Source: Terebella lapidaria
Taxonomy: Eukaryota; Annelida; Polychaeta; Terebellida; Terebellidae
DNA: 64,000 bases
Direction of reading: 5' to 3'
NCBI GenBank assembly: GCA_949152475.1
Contig: OX424563.1
Span: forward strand, 4,127,001 to 4,191,000
Under the pieces are notes generated by a model, which was not told the DNA's origin, made no database searches, and saw nothing but the letters and a program-made list of their open reading frames with translations. The translations under genes were made by a program, and so were the position numbers. This document shows, in pieces, positions 1 through 13,440 of this stretch (positions within the stretch are counted from its first letter, which is position 1; each line of letters starts with the position of its first letter).

Positions 1-529
1 TAGCCGTGGCATCGCAGACGAATCGCTGTGTTTACTTCATGACGCCAAAAAAGTCCACACGCAGATGCCCACATGCATGTATGCATACACGAATTGCTGA
101 ACAGAAATTGTGTTTCAAAATACGCGTCATTGTGGTGAAATTTCCTTTGCATTGTGGGAACGTCAATTTCCATCGGCTCCGCCATTTTGGGACGTTTTTA
201 GATAATTTGAACATTTTTGTTATTTTCTCAAACCTAGCACATCGATTCATGCCTCATATATCTGTGGAATAGTCAAAGTTTCCCATCAATTCGAGAGATT
301 TTATGTCAAGGACAAAGAAAATCCTCATTTGAAGTAGGTATCTAAACGTTTACATGTCAAAACGTGCGTCGATAAGTTGGCATGACACCTCCATGAAAAA
401 GTCAGCACATAGACATGTAGAGGGTTGGGGGCTTCCGCTACAGAGATTTTGTAGTACTTGTAATTGATGGGAAAATGACATTCCGGAAATTTTGATCCGA
501 AAGTCTATGAAAAAGTCCATTTGTGGTTT
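1..529. other. Left flank, no gene recognised
   Basis: No supported gene is seen here. The short open frames show no domain, no conserved copy elsewhere in the window and no polyadenylation context. The interval lies before the point, about 530, where similarity to the second copy of the large repeated unit begins. Confidence 0.5.
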
Positions 530-770
530 TCTGCTTTCGAACTTTGAACTAGAAATATGAACGTTTTCAGTGCGATATTTGTGAGAACTTACCTTTTTAA
601 CGAGTTGTTCAGTCGGTGGTTCGTTCGCAAGCGGACCACTCTAAAATAAACCTTGACAGCAAACTTGTCAAAACAGAATGCATGTGGGTAATCTTGGATA
701 TCAACTATTCATACTGGGCGAAGTGTAATATATGCATGTCGATCAAGCTCATTCGTAAAACACTTATGTA

Positions 771-820
771 GTTATTGTCTTCTCCTGTACACGTCGTTAT
801 TGTCTTCTCCTGTACACGTC
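771..820. repeat. 25-bp perfect tandem duplication
   Basis: The 25-bp segment at 771-795 is repeated exactly at 796-820. The matching place in copy 2 (about 11,800) has a single unit, so the duplication arose after the large units separated. Confidence 0.9.
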
Positions 821-2009
821 CACTGGTATCTGATTGTAACAGTTTTCAAAGTAAACAAATTACTACACGTTTATATCATCGGGGTCCATACTCCTTCAGA
901 GTCGTATTTGAAACTATTTCATAGCTGATGCCCATACCAAATCGACAGTAGATGTTTGTTGGGAACAGGTTTGAATATAAACAAAATCCTGTTAATTAGA
1001 ATTTCCGCGCCTGTAGTCTATACCTAATTCACGTGTCCTGGCTGCCATTAAAAATATAATCGATTGTGGGAGAAAGAGAACCGATAATATGTAAAATTAC
1101 AATATGTATTTAGCTAAACAATTGGTTAAATTGAAAAAATGACCTGGTGCGATGATTTTTTTCAGTCTACTTACTGCGGATGTTGGGTATGATAACAAAT
1201 CACGCACAAGCACGTGAATCTTGAGAACATCTCTTGACAATACACTTTGTTTTTGCACCTTCCTTAGCAAAATATCGTGTGCAAGTTACGTTTGATTCAC
1301 GTGTTAATGTATGTGTAATATATGAAAAGAAATTATGGTACAATACAGCTTGTCTTCCCCACGATTTTGATGGTTCTATTTTTCCGATTCCTTGTGTAGG
1401 TTTCCTTTTTCACTCTATGTGAAAATGGGTGGGGATAGAACATCTACATTTAGTACGATGTGTGATTAATGAACTTGCCACTAACCAGTGTACCATTTAT
1501 CACTAGTCTCTTTTTTTAATGACTGGCTTGGCGAAAATTAGAGCATATGATCCATCAAAGAAATGGCAGCAATCTCCATCAGAGGATTGCTTATTCTCGC
1601 ACCAGCGGAAGTTAGAAGAAATATATATCTTGGAGCTTGTGACAGGTCTTCAGAAGGGAAGAACCAGAACAAAACGGTCGAGGATGTTGCTAGACTTATT
1701 ACGAGCAGTCCCGAGTTGGTGACGAATAGCACATGTCACACAGTTCTCAACCATGTATGTGTGTATTGTTTTTTGTTTGTTTGATTGAATAGACACTTAT
1801 ATCACCCTAATGTGACCCTTGTTAGTGGATTCTCGCTATTACTCGACCAGCAAATACTCAGAGTCAAGGAAATATAACCTATCTATCACAACTCATAGAA
1901 CTACTAGTTGTAGTTATTGCATTTCTAATTGCTCCGACCCCTTGATTCCTGTATTATTTGATCTGCTCAATTCATCATCCACTCCAGTATTTTTATTATA
2001 ATTTAATTA

Positions 2010-2400
2010 TATAAACAGATGGCACTTATAGCATTCATTGGACAACATAATCCACCGTTTCAATAAATATGTTCTACCAATAAAAGTAATTTCGTTAAGA
2101 CGTGGTATATTTCTGTTTTCCCACAGCTCTGGTATACATGATCACGCTGTTTTTTTGCTTTGCCATGTCGCGTTTGGTACGCCACACCTTCACGTATCAG
2201 CTTCACACTAGAAAAGGTCAGACGAGCTTCTTTTGAAAAAAGGCATGCTCTCCTCAGGACGTGATATGCTGGTAAGACCTGGATGTCTGTGATGCCATCC
2301 GCGAAGATACCAGGAATGTCACATCTATCTCGCATTACACAGACGAGGGACACGGGGAACTTTACTCTGTTCATGGTAATTCCTCATGTAAATGTGTCAC
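2010..2400. other. Unrecognised interval private to copy 1
   Basis: This stretch has no counterpart at the matching place in copy 2, where different sequence with short GTGAAACCTGA-type repeats (13,260-13,330) occurs. A minus-strand frame of 104 codons (2,374-2,060) is open, but no domain is recognised and no neighbour supports it. Confidence 0.4.
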
Positions 2401-3950
2401 AGATCGAGGGCGGAGGACATTATTTTATTCAGTGAATGCCCTGCTGTATTAGATGATTGATTGCTGTTTGATTCAGTTTGTGTTGTTTGTTCAAATAAAT
2501 ACAGACCATCAACGAAGAGAAACTACTAACCAGTGACGTTGAGCATTGCGAATCAGTTTTATCCTCTGATGGCGGTGCCATCTCACAATGGTCATGTCCA
2601 AACAAATTTCCTCATTGCATGATTGCCATTCAGTGTTTTCAGTATTTACAGCGTATTTGATGTTTGATTTTTATATGCATCTATCAGGAAATAGTTGTAA
2701 CCAGAATCCCATTACTACAATGATATGTTTGATTTGTGTCAAAATAAAAGACGGAGAGGATTCATATTTCCCACACGAACCACCACAATCATATCAGATG
2801 GATGGATAGAGGAATACCAAAATCATTATTAACACTAATGATTACCAGATACTGCTCAGAAGTAAATAGATATGTAGATCTTCTTTGCGGTTCCCAAGCG
2901 AATATACTAAGTAATGTCATCGATAAGAGAAACTACTTTCATCATCAGGAAAACTATAGAAATATGGATATGTGTGTACATTTTATGATCTTTAATTGGA
3001 GGGTTGTGTATTGTGATTGCCTGAAAATATAACCATTGTTGTTCAAGTTATATCATATAATGTATCTTCATCATATTTGAATAAAAATTGTGAACTATTC
3101 ATGTCATGTACATAGGAGAGTTTGAGTGCAATTCCTCATTAAATTTCTTGTCCCTCGACGTTGTCGTTTAGCACCAACAGTATCGGATTCTAGGTGAGTG
3201 TCATTGTCCTCAACTCATGTAGTGAAGAGAGCCCGAAGTCGTGGTGAACACATAGGCAGGCAGGACAGTCACACAACCAATATGCTGGTGGCTTCATACA
3301 TTTTATTTTGAAACATTTGTTTGGGCTAGTTGAAAGTGAAACACACTGATTGTCTGCGTCCTTTAGCTGGAGCGCAAATGATATGTAGGAAATTCTTGGT
3401 TGGTGCACCGTTTCTTGAAAATGCACGTGAAATATGGTGTTGTCACGAACATAATTTTCGTGAAAAGGGTATTATGTAGACATATACGCCACCATATATT
3501 CTTCTCATTGAACCATGATACCTAGTGGACTTCACATTGGACAAACCCATGTCAATATAATAATGTTTATTTCAATTCTTCTTTTCATGATCCAGTACCA
3601 CTGACATCTCAGCTATCGACATCTTTAATTTACAGTATTTGTTTTAACCATGACGTGTCAGTGTCAGAGTACGATTCCGATGATTATAAAACATTTTGAC
3701 TAGAGATTCCCCTCTGGGATACAACCTCGTCCCACTTTCAATTTCAAGTATCTTGAATCTACCGAATCATATGGGATGCAAGTCGTATGAATGTGAATTG
3801 AAGACAGGTGACGAGGGACAAAATACCCAATACCTTTTATGAACAGAATAATGGTTTTTCAGGATTTAATTACGACAATTGAATTGAAGTCTCCAGACGC
3901 TGGCCTGCAGACAGATTATTTTCACTTTCCATGACCTGCCGACAGACACT

Positions 3951-4006
3951 GACCAATGTCATGATAATATAATACAATGACCAATGTCATGATAATATAA
4001 TCCATT
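3951..4006. repeat. 28-bp tandem duplication
   Basis: The segment starting GACCAATGTCATGATAATAT at 3,951 is repeated nearly exactly from 3,979. The corresponding places at about 16,070 and 34,940 carry one unit. Confidence 0.85.
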
Positions 4007-6744
4007 ATAGGTATTCCAACAGTATAGATTTGCTTAGAATATTGCCATGGGCGAAGTCAGTTTATGTATTTGCACAGTCAACATGAATATGCATTGCCAA
4101 TGCATTCCCATTGACAATTTACACAACTCTGACTTCAGATGTGAAATATTCACATTGCACCCTTATGGCATGTATATGTTTCAATTCTTTTTACTCATAA
4201 GGTTAAAAATTGTTTAGTTTTTCAGGGATTCCAAGAGGGCAGTTCATGCATATCCTCATAATGGTTAAATCTTTCTGAAATTTAGCACAAGCATGCTTGA
4301 ACATATTTCAAAATATTTTTTTGTAGTTTTTTTATGTTCACATATTTCACGTAAAAAACAGCCAATTTATGATTTTGGTGATTTTGGACTTATTTCCTCT
4401 ATGACTGCTCAGACAGTTTTCCGATTTTTGTTTCAAATGATCCCCCATTCCCACTTCTGTGATGTGTCATTTGCCTTGAATCGCCACTCTGCGTGTTGCA
4501 GCCCTTCGATTTCCCGATGGCTTGACAAAGAAAAATTTGGTCAGAACTATCTGTGTTGAGTCATTTCAAGCCAAAACAGAAAACAAAATCATATTTTTTC
4601 TCCTCATAATGAGGCTGTGCAGAGTAAACTCCAGGATACGGATTCAGAAGTATAAATGTTGAAACATTCTTAAATATTAAAACATTCAAATGAGTTTCAG
4701 TGATGATCTTGAATTTGACCTTGGGTCCCCAAAGCCACAATTTTGATGAAAACGAGAAAAACCTTTGTGGCTCATGATCATGACAAGAGTAAGAAACTAT
4801 AATGAAGATTATGTTGGATACTGATCATCTGGTGTATCGTACCATCCCACACACACTGATCTTGCCATCCTGCACACATCAAATGTAATTGATTGCCATT
4901 TGGAGATAAACAGATTCAAAGATGACAAAGTAGGTCCCAATTAGGGTGTGCTGCGCCCTGCTCGTCACTACTCATGAATGTCATTTAGTTTGTCTGTCAC
5001 CTATTTAATCCTAATTGGAAACAGACTAAAGTGCGGCATACCCTACATGGGCCCAAAGTATGGTGTTATTCATGTAGAACTTTTTTATGAAAATTCGGAG
5101 GGGGCCTAGTAATTGGATATTGGTGTGCACAGATATTTTTGTAACGGATGCACTTGTATTGCAACTTCATTAGAGCACCACTAATGTTGCACAAACAATG
5201 CTGCTGTAAATGTGTCATTGTCTTTATTCATTCGAAGTGTATGCTATAAGCTTTTAAAACACGATTTTGAATGCAGCTCCTCATCAAATCTTCGTCAGTT
5301 CATATACTCACATTAAAGAGGTGTTCTTCAACACCTCCAGTGTCCATATCTAGGTGGATGTCATTACCCTCAACTCCTGAGGTGGAGTGAGCCCAAATGG
5401 GGTCAATGACAGGGATGGTAGTCCTTGTGAACGCATAGGTAGGATTACAGTTACTAACAACTATTATGCTTGTAGTTTGATGGTCTATGGCTGAAATGGG
5501 AAAACATGTGTTGGTGAGGGCGATATTCGATATGGAAGTGAAACGCACTTACTGTGGTTACATCTGATATCTTTGCACTCTTCCTTCTTTGGTTTTAATC
5601 CGAATGAATCTTCTAAGGACAGTATCTCGAGAATGGAACACGTACCATCTGCATAAGCTCTGGCCCATGATCAATATATGGCCTCAATCATCCACTTTAC
5701 TGGTAATACTACCTCGACCACTGATCAATGTATCAATATTTTAGCACATCGTTTGACAATCTGTACATGATGATTATTTCAATACTGAGGTTTCTCTGTT
5801 ATGTTCATTCATGCGGAATGTTTTGAAGTCCATGGCATGTAATATATATCGCCCGAAAGCCAAGTAAAAATAATGCATGTGATCGAAGCAAAATCCGTTA
5901 TCCAGTCTCAGAGTTCAGTATAAATCTGTGTAGCAGCTCATTCTGATGAGTTCCAGCTTCCTCGATTTGTTTAGAACCATTGGAATGTTTGATACTGAAG
6001 GTTACTTGGTACCAGCTAGTGGTTTCCGTATGTATATACAAACTTTGATGCAAATATGAATAACATCGTTTACATACACTAAGGACAATCATTTTAACAT
6101 GCTAAAATAAGCTAATGTTCTGAAGCCGGCCATGTGTCAATTTTTGCTAAGAATATTACAACGAGTGGAATGGTTTCATCAAATGATGTACTAGTGCCCG
6201 TCCACAGAATAATTATGAAATTATTGCGAATACGGGCCCCTCTGTGCCAATTTCTTCGTTGATTGTTTTATAATTGAGCTTTCCACAATTCCATGCAATG
6301 TACGATGTATACAATGTATGATCCATGCAATGCTTTGCGATGTTTTGCAGTGACATTCTGAAAAATACCCTGGTGTTCAGACACCATTTAAGTGAATGTG
6401 TAAATTTAATAGGGTTTTCTCCATCGCCTACACCAGTGTCCATCACCTTTCCTGGTGACATTTCCCTTCACTGGAGCCTTGATCCCAACAGAGTGGAGTA
6501 CGTAACCTTTGTAATTACACCAGACAACTGTGCTTTTTCCTTTTTTCAACCTTGCTTCGAAGGGAAATTCAGGGTTTTAGAAAATATCACATTTGCACAA
6601 AACGTGCTACCTTTATGACAATGCTTATTTTCATGCAACCTCGGTAAACTTTGCTCTGTAGGCACCCCTGTTTCAACACTGGGAGATGTTGTTCAAAATA
6701 ATTTACCAAGATAATATGTTATGTTATTTTTTGGGAAACTATAG

Positions 6745-7055
6745 AATGTAAGTATTAATTTATTACCAATAATATAGCCAAATTTTGATGATACCAATCA
6801 CAAACGTAAAATATATTTTGCAACAGAAACAAAGCCCGACCAGACAGTTTAATAAAAGACACACTGGTGTCATCAGGGGCAGACAGTGTGCTAAATGTAG
6901 TTGTTTCTACTGTACACCTGATGGAATTAGTATACAACTGCCCAAAACCTATGAAAATACTTTAGAAATCCGAAACAAACCCCATGGAATAGATATATGA
7001 CAAGTACATAAGTAGCTAATCACAAGCCAGAAGGCTACTGAGTTGATGGTGTCTT
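6745..7055 (+). repeat. Segment with an inverted copy around the LTR element
   Basis: The reverse complement of this segment is found split between 23,258-23,293 and 32,119-32,320, on either side of the Ty3/Gypsy element. The two flanks read continuously once the element is set aside, so this older inverted copy was the insertion target. Confidence 0.75.
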
Positions 7056-7329
7056 CACTGTCTATATTACTGAAAATATAGACAGTGTGATTATTGCACG
7101 TATTACCGGGACGGTCTTGAACGGGAATACCTCGAATCTTGTTGGTTTTACTTATTTTCATAATAGATTTATTTTGAAAGGATTACACATGCCACATTGT
7201 GGAACTAGGTGTTCTCCTTGTTGTTTTAATGGATGGGGGGGGGGGGGGTGCGGGGTCAGGGCAACTGAAACATATATGTACAAAAATATTATTATACATG
7301 CAGGTAAGTTTTCATTGTGGTACAAAAGT

Positions 7330-8122
7330 TGACAACTAGTAGGTCAGATGATTCAACTACAAGAGTCGAATACTATTAATAGAACTACACGAAGTGTTTA
7401 GTGTCTTGAATGTACTTATAAACATAATCAAATGAAAGTTCACCACTGTCCATATCGAGTGAAATACTCCCACTAACAATGTAGTTCAGTATATCGTTGT
7501 ATTGTTTATCAGAGAAGTCGCCCTGGTCGCCGTAGCCCAGTATTTGTGATACATTATTTATAAATTTGTCACAACTCAGCTTATAGGCAGGACAGAATAG
7601 AAAGAAGTGAGCAGCGTCCTCTGATTTATACCAACAGGCATCACAGGAAGGGATGTGTATGAAACTATGACTGTACCTTTGCGGTTTAGGCTGCTAAGTC
7701 CCAACCATACTCTAGTTAGATTTATTGCCCATGTACCATACCTATAAGAGAACAATTTATTTTTGCTTGGAAACATATAATTCTTCAAACGAATTTTGAA
7801 CATATATCTTGAGCTGGCAGTATGTAGTTCGTCCGGTAGGCCACTAAGCATATTGTTTGCTTTTCTGAGTCTGCATGGTTTCATATTGTCATGGTTTCTG
7901 ATGAACAGCTCTAATAGGTAAGAGGGAGCAGTTTGGGAGTCTTCTAGTGACGAGGCTAGCCTGTAATCCCCTGTGCATAGTATGACAACTGAACACTGTG
8001 TTCTTTCCATCAAATTTATGCTGTTGACCTCTTTGAACGACCTTGATCAATGAATGAAGATTGTGTAAGTTTTGAATTAGTTTCAAATGTTTACCATCCC
8101 CTTGTAGGGTTTTTCTGGGCAA
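7330..8122 (-). pseudogene. LINE fragment, C-terminal part of the reverse transcriptase ORF
   Basis: On the minus strand a frame of 145 codons (8,013-7,576) runs into sequence encoding CDACWY...AHFFLFCPAY. This cysteine/histidine knuckle is typical of the extreme C-terminus of APE-type LINE ORF2 proteins. The part before about 7,900 continues in another minus-strand frame, so the copy is frameshifted as well as truncated. It occurs in copy 1 of the large unit and not in copy 2, so it inserted after the duplication or was lost from the other copy. The exact LINE clade cannot be assigned from this tail. The G-run at 7,235-7,248 lies downstream. Confidence 0.7.
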
Positions 8123-9300
8123 CCTTTTTTCTCACGGAACACGCTTCACAACAGTTCATCAGAGCTGTCATGTGCCGATGGAATGCTGCCCGTACAGATC
8201 CTGAGTATTTTACCCGATTTCGTAAAGCCAACAGCTCAGGTAACCACCAATTATGGCGACTACATTATATCTGTGTGGGTGTGCCCCGGATCATGAATAT
8301 CACCTTTACCAAAGTTGCAAATGCCCATCAATTTGAATTTTACGAAGCCATTGTGCTGAGAACACACAATAAGGCCAGACTGAGACTAATTACCGAACAT
8401 TTTTGTATGACTTATACTTCATCTGATAGGAGGGAACCAATTGGCAGGAAAGACATGATGCCAAGTATATTGATACCAGCATCGTTTTGAAATTGTGAGA
8501 CACCGAATGCAGTTTTTACTCATGCTCACTCCGGAACAACGAATTTCAAACTGTGACATCAATAGACATTCATATCAATTTTTCGATGCCGCACCGCCTG
8601 CTCCAAACCATGCCAACCTAGGCTGATGAACACTTATATGAATATTTGTTTTACCCAAGACGCGCTTGTTGGTCCCAAGTCACATGATTATAGACAAGGA
8701 CGATATTTTGTCTGGGGATTCACCCCTGGGATATAAACTCATCCCACTTTCAATTTGGAATATCTCAGGTCTTCCAAATGGTATCCGGCAAGAAGTGTCA
8801 TGAATGTGAATAGGCGACAGGGACAAGAATGCCCTATACCTTTTATGGACAAATCAATGGTCGTTCAAGTTTAATTACGACAATCGAATTGACGTCACCA
8901 GACGCTGCCCACAACCATGTTCTATTCCCAGAGGCCATGACCTGCAGACATATATTTGCCATCAAATATTGACCACTGTCATAATAATATAACCTGCTGA
9001 AGGAATTCCAACAGTATATATTTGTTTACTAAATTGACAAGGGCGAAGTCAATTTACGTATTTGCACTGTCAACATGAAGGTGCATTGTCGATGCGTTCG
9101 CTTTGACAATTTTGACATTCACCTGTGAAACAGTCAAATGGAGATTTGTGCATTACAGATATATTGGCAACTGTTTCCAATTCATTATCTCCTGCATTTT
9201 GACAATATTCACAAATGAACGCGTCTTAATACACAGTGGAATTGCCCATATCATGATTCGAACCCTGGAGGTAGTTTCCAGTTTGTCATATCCATGATTA

Positions 9301-10420
9301 TATATTATATTAAGGTTGCGATATATTCAATATTTTTGAAAATGGATGTGTATAGTGTGTTTGAAAAGATATGACCAAACATTAATCGACGATAGAAAGA
9401 TGACTTGAAGCAATATTATGTTTTGTTTCATAAAGTAGAATAGATACATGTAATGATTTACAAGAGACTAATAGCTTTACTAATACTAGTACTGATAGCT
9501 TTACCAACACGAAGATTATGATCAATAGGCAGTTTGTTTTGGGATTTCATGATGGTAGTTCGTGTATATATCCTCAAGATGTTAAAAACTATCTAATAGA
9601 CTAAAAATCAATACCCAGTATTAAGTATTCCAAATGAAAAAGTTGACGTGAAACGAAGGAAAAACACAACATGGCCCAACTGACAATTACAAGGTACTCA
9701 CTTTGAATGATGCACAATCACAAAAACGAAGCCGAACATATATATTAACATGATGCATTACATTAAAAATATACATATTTTTCAACTGGGACTTCGACTA
9801 GGTTGGGATACCTTAAGGTTTGATATCTCTCGCAGAAGCGATGACAATTGGAATGGGTTATCTAAAACGGGACAGAAGACGATCGCCAAGTCCGAGAATT
9901 TCCATCACATCCTATCAACTGAGCAAACCTTGTAATTACGTCAATTTCATTGATGTACAGTGTGACTGGACGGTCAACAAAGACTCGCCATTAGGAGTGG
10001 GAAATTGAACGCCGTGCTGTACTGTAGTACTAGCATGTTCACTGACAAGTTGAAAGTGGTCTTCGGTGCAACTTTTGCATAGAGCTATAATGTTGAGCAT
10101 CAGTATGCAAAAAGTGGGAGTCAATAATTACTCATTGATGTTGGATAATGCCGAATATTGCAAATCGTGATTGAGATCAACTTAATATTCACCATTAGTT
10201 TACCAGTAATTAATCCAGTAATTAATCAATAACTTCCTGAGATTGCGGGGAAAGTGGGGTCATGAACTGAGTCACAACTGGGAAAATAAACTTACCACTA
10301 CATTGTGTCCACCAACACTAATGTGGATTTGGCTAACTGCTTATTCATATGTGCTTATAACTGCTTGTATCATTACACATCCAACTAGAAAATATATTTC
10401 ATGCTAGAAAATAGTTTATA
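9301..10420. other. Spacer between the large units, no gene seen
   Basis: The interval is AT-rich. A short piece near 9,670-9,740 matches 32,745-32,800 in the third unit. No coding frame is supported. Confidence 0.5.
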
Positions 10421-10612
10421 TTTTCCTTTTGTTCAACCAATCCAGACTTCCAACAGTGTTACTATTTGATAAAGGCTAAGGTGAAATGGTTCAAATCATG
10501 GAATATTTATACCACACATTTTCCTTTTGTACAACCAATGCAGTCTTGGAACAGAGATACTATTTAATGAAGTCTCAGGTAAAGTGGTTCAAACATAGAA
10601 TAGATATATCAC
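10421..10612. repeat. 98-bp tandem duplication
   Basis: The sequence beginning TTTTCCTTTTGTTCAACC at 10,421 is repeated in diverged form from 10,519, giving two units of about 98 bp. Confidence 0.75.
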
Positions 10613-10741
10613 ACTCCTAGCTTCACTCTTGTGGATACTCACTGTTCAGATGTTCATTTTCCTGGAACGCCTGATTTCACATACAGCTGGCTGGTTGTAT
10701 ATTATGTTTACATGTTAATATAACTTTACAAGTATGGCCAA

Positions 10742-10815
10742 GACATCACTTGGATTTGACCACGTGTACTGAATTTGGAAAGTTCGTCCATGGATCTGGT
10801 CTTGGAATATAAATT
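10742..10815 (+). repeat. Short segment with an inverted copy at 15,400-15,480
   Basis: The reverse complement of this stretch, including TCCATGGACGAACTTT, recurs at about 15,400-15,480. It is a dispersed repeat of unknown origin. Confidence 0.6.
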
Positions 10816-10895
10816 AGTTTGTTTATCTTATCACTTTGTGCTTTTCTGCTTTGGAATTTTGAACTGGACATATGAACGCCTTCAGTGCCTTTTAA

Positions 10896-11622
10896 AGTCT
10901 AACTAGAGTGTATCATTTTTATGTTCTCATACCGTGGAGATGGTTTCCCTGATCATTTTGGTTTTTACAGAACTTGAAAATCTCAATCACAACCTGAGAT
11001 ATTTCTATTTTCCTGAATTACTTTTTTCCAATCTATCAGCAATTTGCAGGACCTCATTAATTATTATAATTAGATATTCATGACGTCATATGAGTCAAGT
11101 GCTATAATTAGCTATCTAAACCTCATTTATGCAAGGGTTATAATGTAGACGAAGGTTCCTATAGAGACTGAAATGTTTTGTGGTAATGCATAGTCAGTCT
11201 TATGTTATGCCAGCATGTTGTCAAGGCTACACAATCAGAGCTAGCGCCCCTTAGCAACCAGTTGTCGGGTGGGTGGGCCATATTCCGGCTCTGGTTGCCA
11301 CGACACCAACAAAATTTATTCAAAATTTGAATATTTTCTGTATGGAGTCATTTTGTGAAACAAAAATTATTTTCATGCTCTTTATTATCATGCAGTACTG
11401 GTTTCAATGAGCTCATTATCTTTCAGTGACTCATATGACGTCATCATTGCTCATTTGCATATGACATGGAAAGGTCAATAGGACATGTCATAAACAAACC
11501 TCCGTAAAATAGTGACTCTTCAAGATATTTCAGTTTTGTAAAAACAGAAATGATCCCCAGACTTCCGTCTTTGATATTGACACTAAACTAAAATAAGTTA
11601 TTTTTTTCACTCTAGTTAGGCT
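10896..11622. mobile_element. Non-autonomous DNA transposon (MITE) with TTAA target duplication
   Basis: This 727-bp segment interrupts copy 2 exactly where copy 1 (about 600) has an uninterrupted site containing TTAA. It is flanked by TTAA at 10,892-10,895 and 11,623-11,626. The ends are inverted: AGTCTAACTAGAGTG on the left (10,896-10,910) and, on the other strand, AGCCTAACTAGAGTG on the right (11,608-11,622), 14 of 15 matching. Inside, an ATGACGTCATATGAGTCA-type block also occurs inverted near both ends, so the arms extend to about 200 bp. No transposase is encoded. TTAA duplication is typical of the piggyBac superfamily, but the terminal bases do not let me confirm that assignment. Confidence 0.85.
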
Positions 11623-13440
11623 TTAACAAGTTGTTCAGTCGGTGGTTTGTTCGCTAGCGGACCACTCTGAAATGTACCATGATAGCAAATTTGTCGAAAC
11701 AGAATGCATGGGGGGTACTCTGTCATCCCAAGTTTTCATACTGGTCGAAGTCCAATGCATGCAGTACGATTAAGCTCATATGTGAAACACTTATGTGGTT
11801 ATAGTCTTCTCAGGTACCCCATCACTGGTATGTGATAGTAACAGTTTTCAAAGTAAAACACATTACTACACGTTTATATCAAAGGAATCCATACTCAGAA
11901 TCGTATAGGAAACCTATTTCATAAGTGATACCCGTACCAAATCGACAGTATATGTTTGTTGGGAACATGTTTCAAGCTAAAAAAGCCTTGTAAATCAGAT
12001 ATTTCCGCACCTGTAGTCTACACCTAATTCACGTGTCTTGACTGCCATTAAATAGATAATCAATTGTGGGAGAAAGTGAACCGACAATGTGTAAGATTGC
12101 AATGTGTATTTAAGTGATCAATTGGTTGAATTGGAAAGATAACCCGGTGGAATGATTTTCTTTCAGCCTACTTACTGCGAAGTTGGGTATGATAGCAAAT
12201 CAAGCACAAGTACATGTGAATCTTAAGAGCATCTTTTGACAATTCACTTCGTAATTATACTTTCCTCAGCGAACTATCCTGTGAAAGTTACGTTTGACTC
12301 ACGTGTGAATATATGTGTAATATACAAGAAAAATGGTACAATATAGCTTGTCTTCCCCACCATTTTTATGTTGCCGTTTCCGTTTCCTTGTGTAGGTTTC
12401 CCTTTTCATTCTATGTGAAAATGGGTGGGATAAAATATCTAATTTTAGTATGATGTGTGATGAATGAACTTGCCACTAACCAGTGTACCATTTATCACTA
12501 GTCTCTTTTTTTAATGACGTAAAATTATTGGATTGGCGACAATTACAGCATATAATCCATCAAAGAAGTGGCAGCAATCTCCACCAGACGATTGCTTATT
12601 TTCGCACCAGCGGAAGTAAGAAGAACTATATTTTCTTGGAGCCTTTGACAGTTCTCCAGAGGCGAAGAACCAGAACAAAATTGTCCCGGATGTTGCTAGG
12701 CATATTACGAGCCGTCCTGAGTAGTTGACGAATAGCACATGTCGCATGGTTTTCGACCATGTCTGTGTGTAATGTTTTTTTGTCTGTTTGCTTGAATGTA
12801 GCCTGCACTTTGAAATATTTTCCCTCATTTGTCATCGATAAACTGCCATCTTTGCGAACATATCCATACACAGTTTAAGCATGCGAAAAAGGGATAAAAC
12901 AAACACATATATCACCCTGGTGTGACAACATGTTAGTGTGGGTTAACGCTTTCACTCGACCAGCAAACACTCAGAGTCAAGGAAATATTACATTTCTTTC
13001 ACGGAAATACCCCCTTTTTCTCACAACTCACAGAGCCCCTATTTGTAGTTATTGGATTTTCCCATTCTAATTGCGCCAACGCCTTGATTCTTCTATAATT
13101 TGGCTGTAGGGTATAGTGCGTAAGCCGTTGTCATATAGATTGTGGAGCGCATGCATGTTGAAATATACTGTGGGCAGAAAGTTTCATGGTGTTGTATAAG
13201 TCTGTGACTTGTCGGCGTGTGTATGTTTGCGTGAATGTGGGTGGAGCTAGGTTTCGGGGGGAGTGAAACCTGAGTGAAACCTGCAGTGAAACCTGAACCT
13301 GAAAATAGTGAAACCTGAACCTGAAAATATACTACATTTATTCAGTGAATGCCCTGTTGTATTAGATGATTGATTGGTGTGGGACTTAGTTTGTGCTATT
13401 TGTTCAAATAAATACAGACCACCAATGAAGAGAAACTAAT

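Larger units (their letters stand above)
530..9300 (+). repeat. Large repeated unit, copy 1
   Basis: Long stretches match the segment 10,845-22,930 in the same order and orientation. About 530-2,010 matches 10,845-13,090; 2,400-2,530 matches 13,325-13,440; 3,140-5,428 matches 14,560-17,599; 5,697-6,740 matches 19,826-22,240; 8,500-9,300 matches 22,240-22,930. Part (2,570-5,320) also matches 32,750-35,985. By eye the copies differ at roughly one base in ten, plus many short length changes. No convincing host coding frame is shared between copies. This copy alone contains 6,745-8,500, which includes a LINE fragment. Confidence 0.8.

Noticed and set aside
1519-1784. Overlapping frames also partly open in the copy at 12,483-12,871
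   Set aside because: The two copies differ by frame-breaking length changes and use different frames, so shared coding is not supported.
2060-2374. Minus-strand frame of 104 codons
   Set aside because: There is no domain, no conserved copy and no splice or polyadenylation context.
8050-8490. Plus-strand frame of 146 codons
   Set aside because: It partly overlaps the LINE fragment on the other strand, is absent from copy 2 of the large unit, and shows no recognisable domain.
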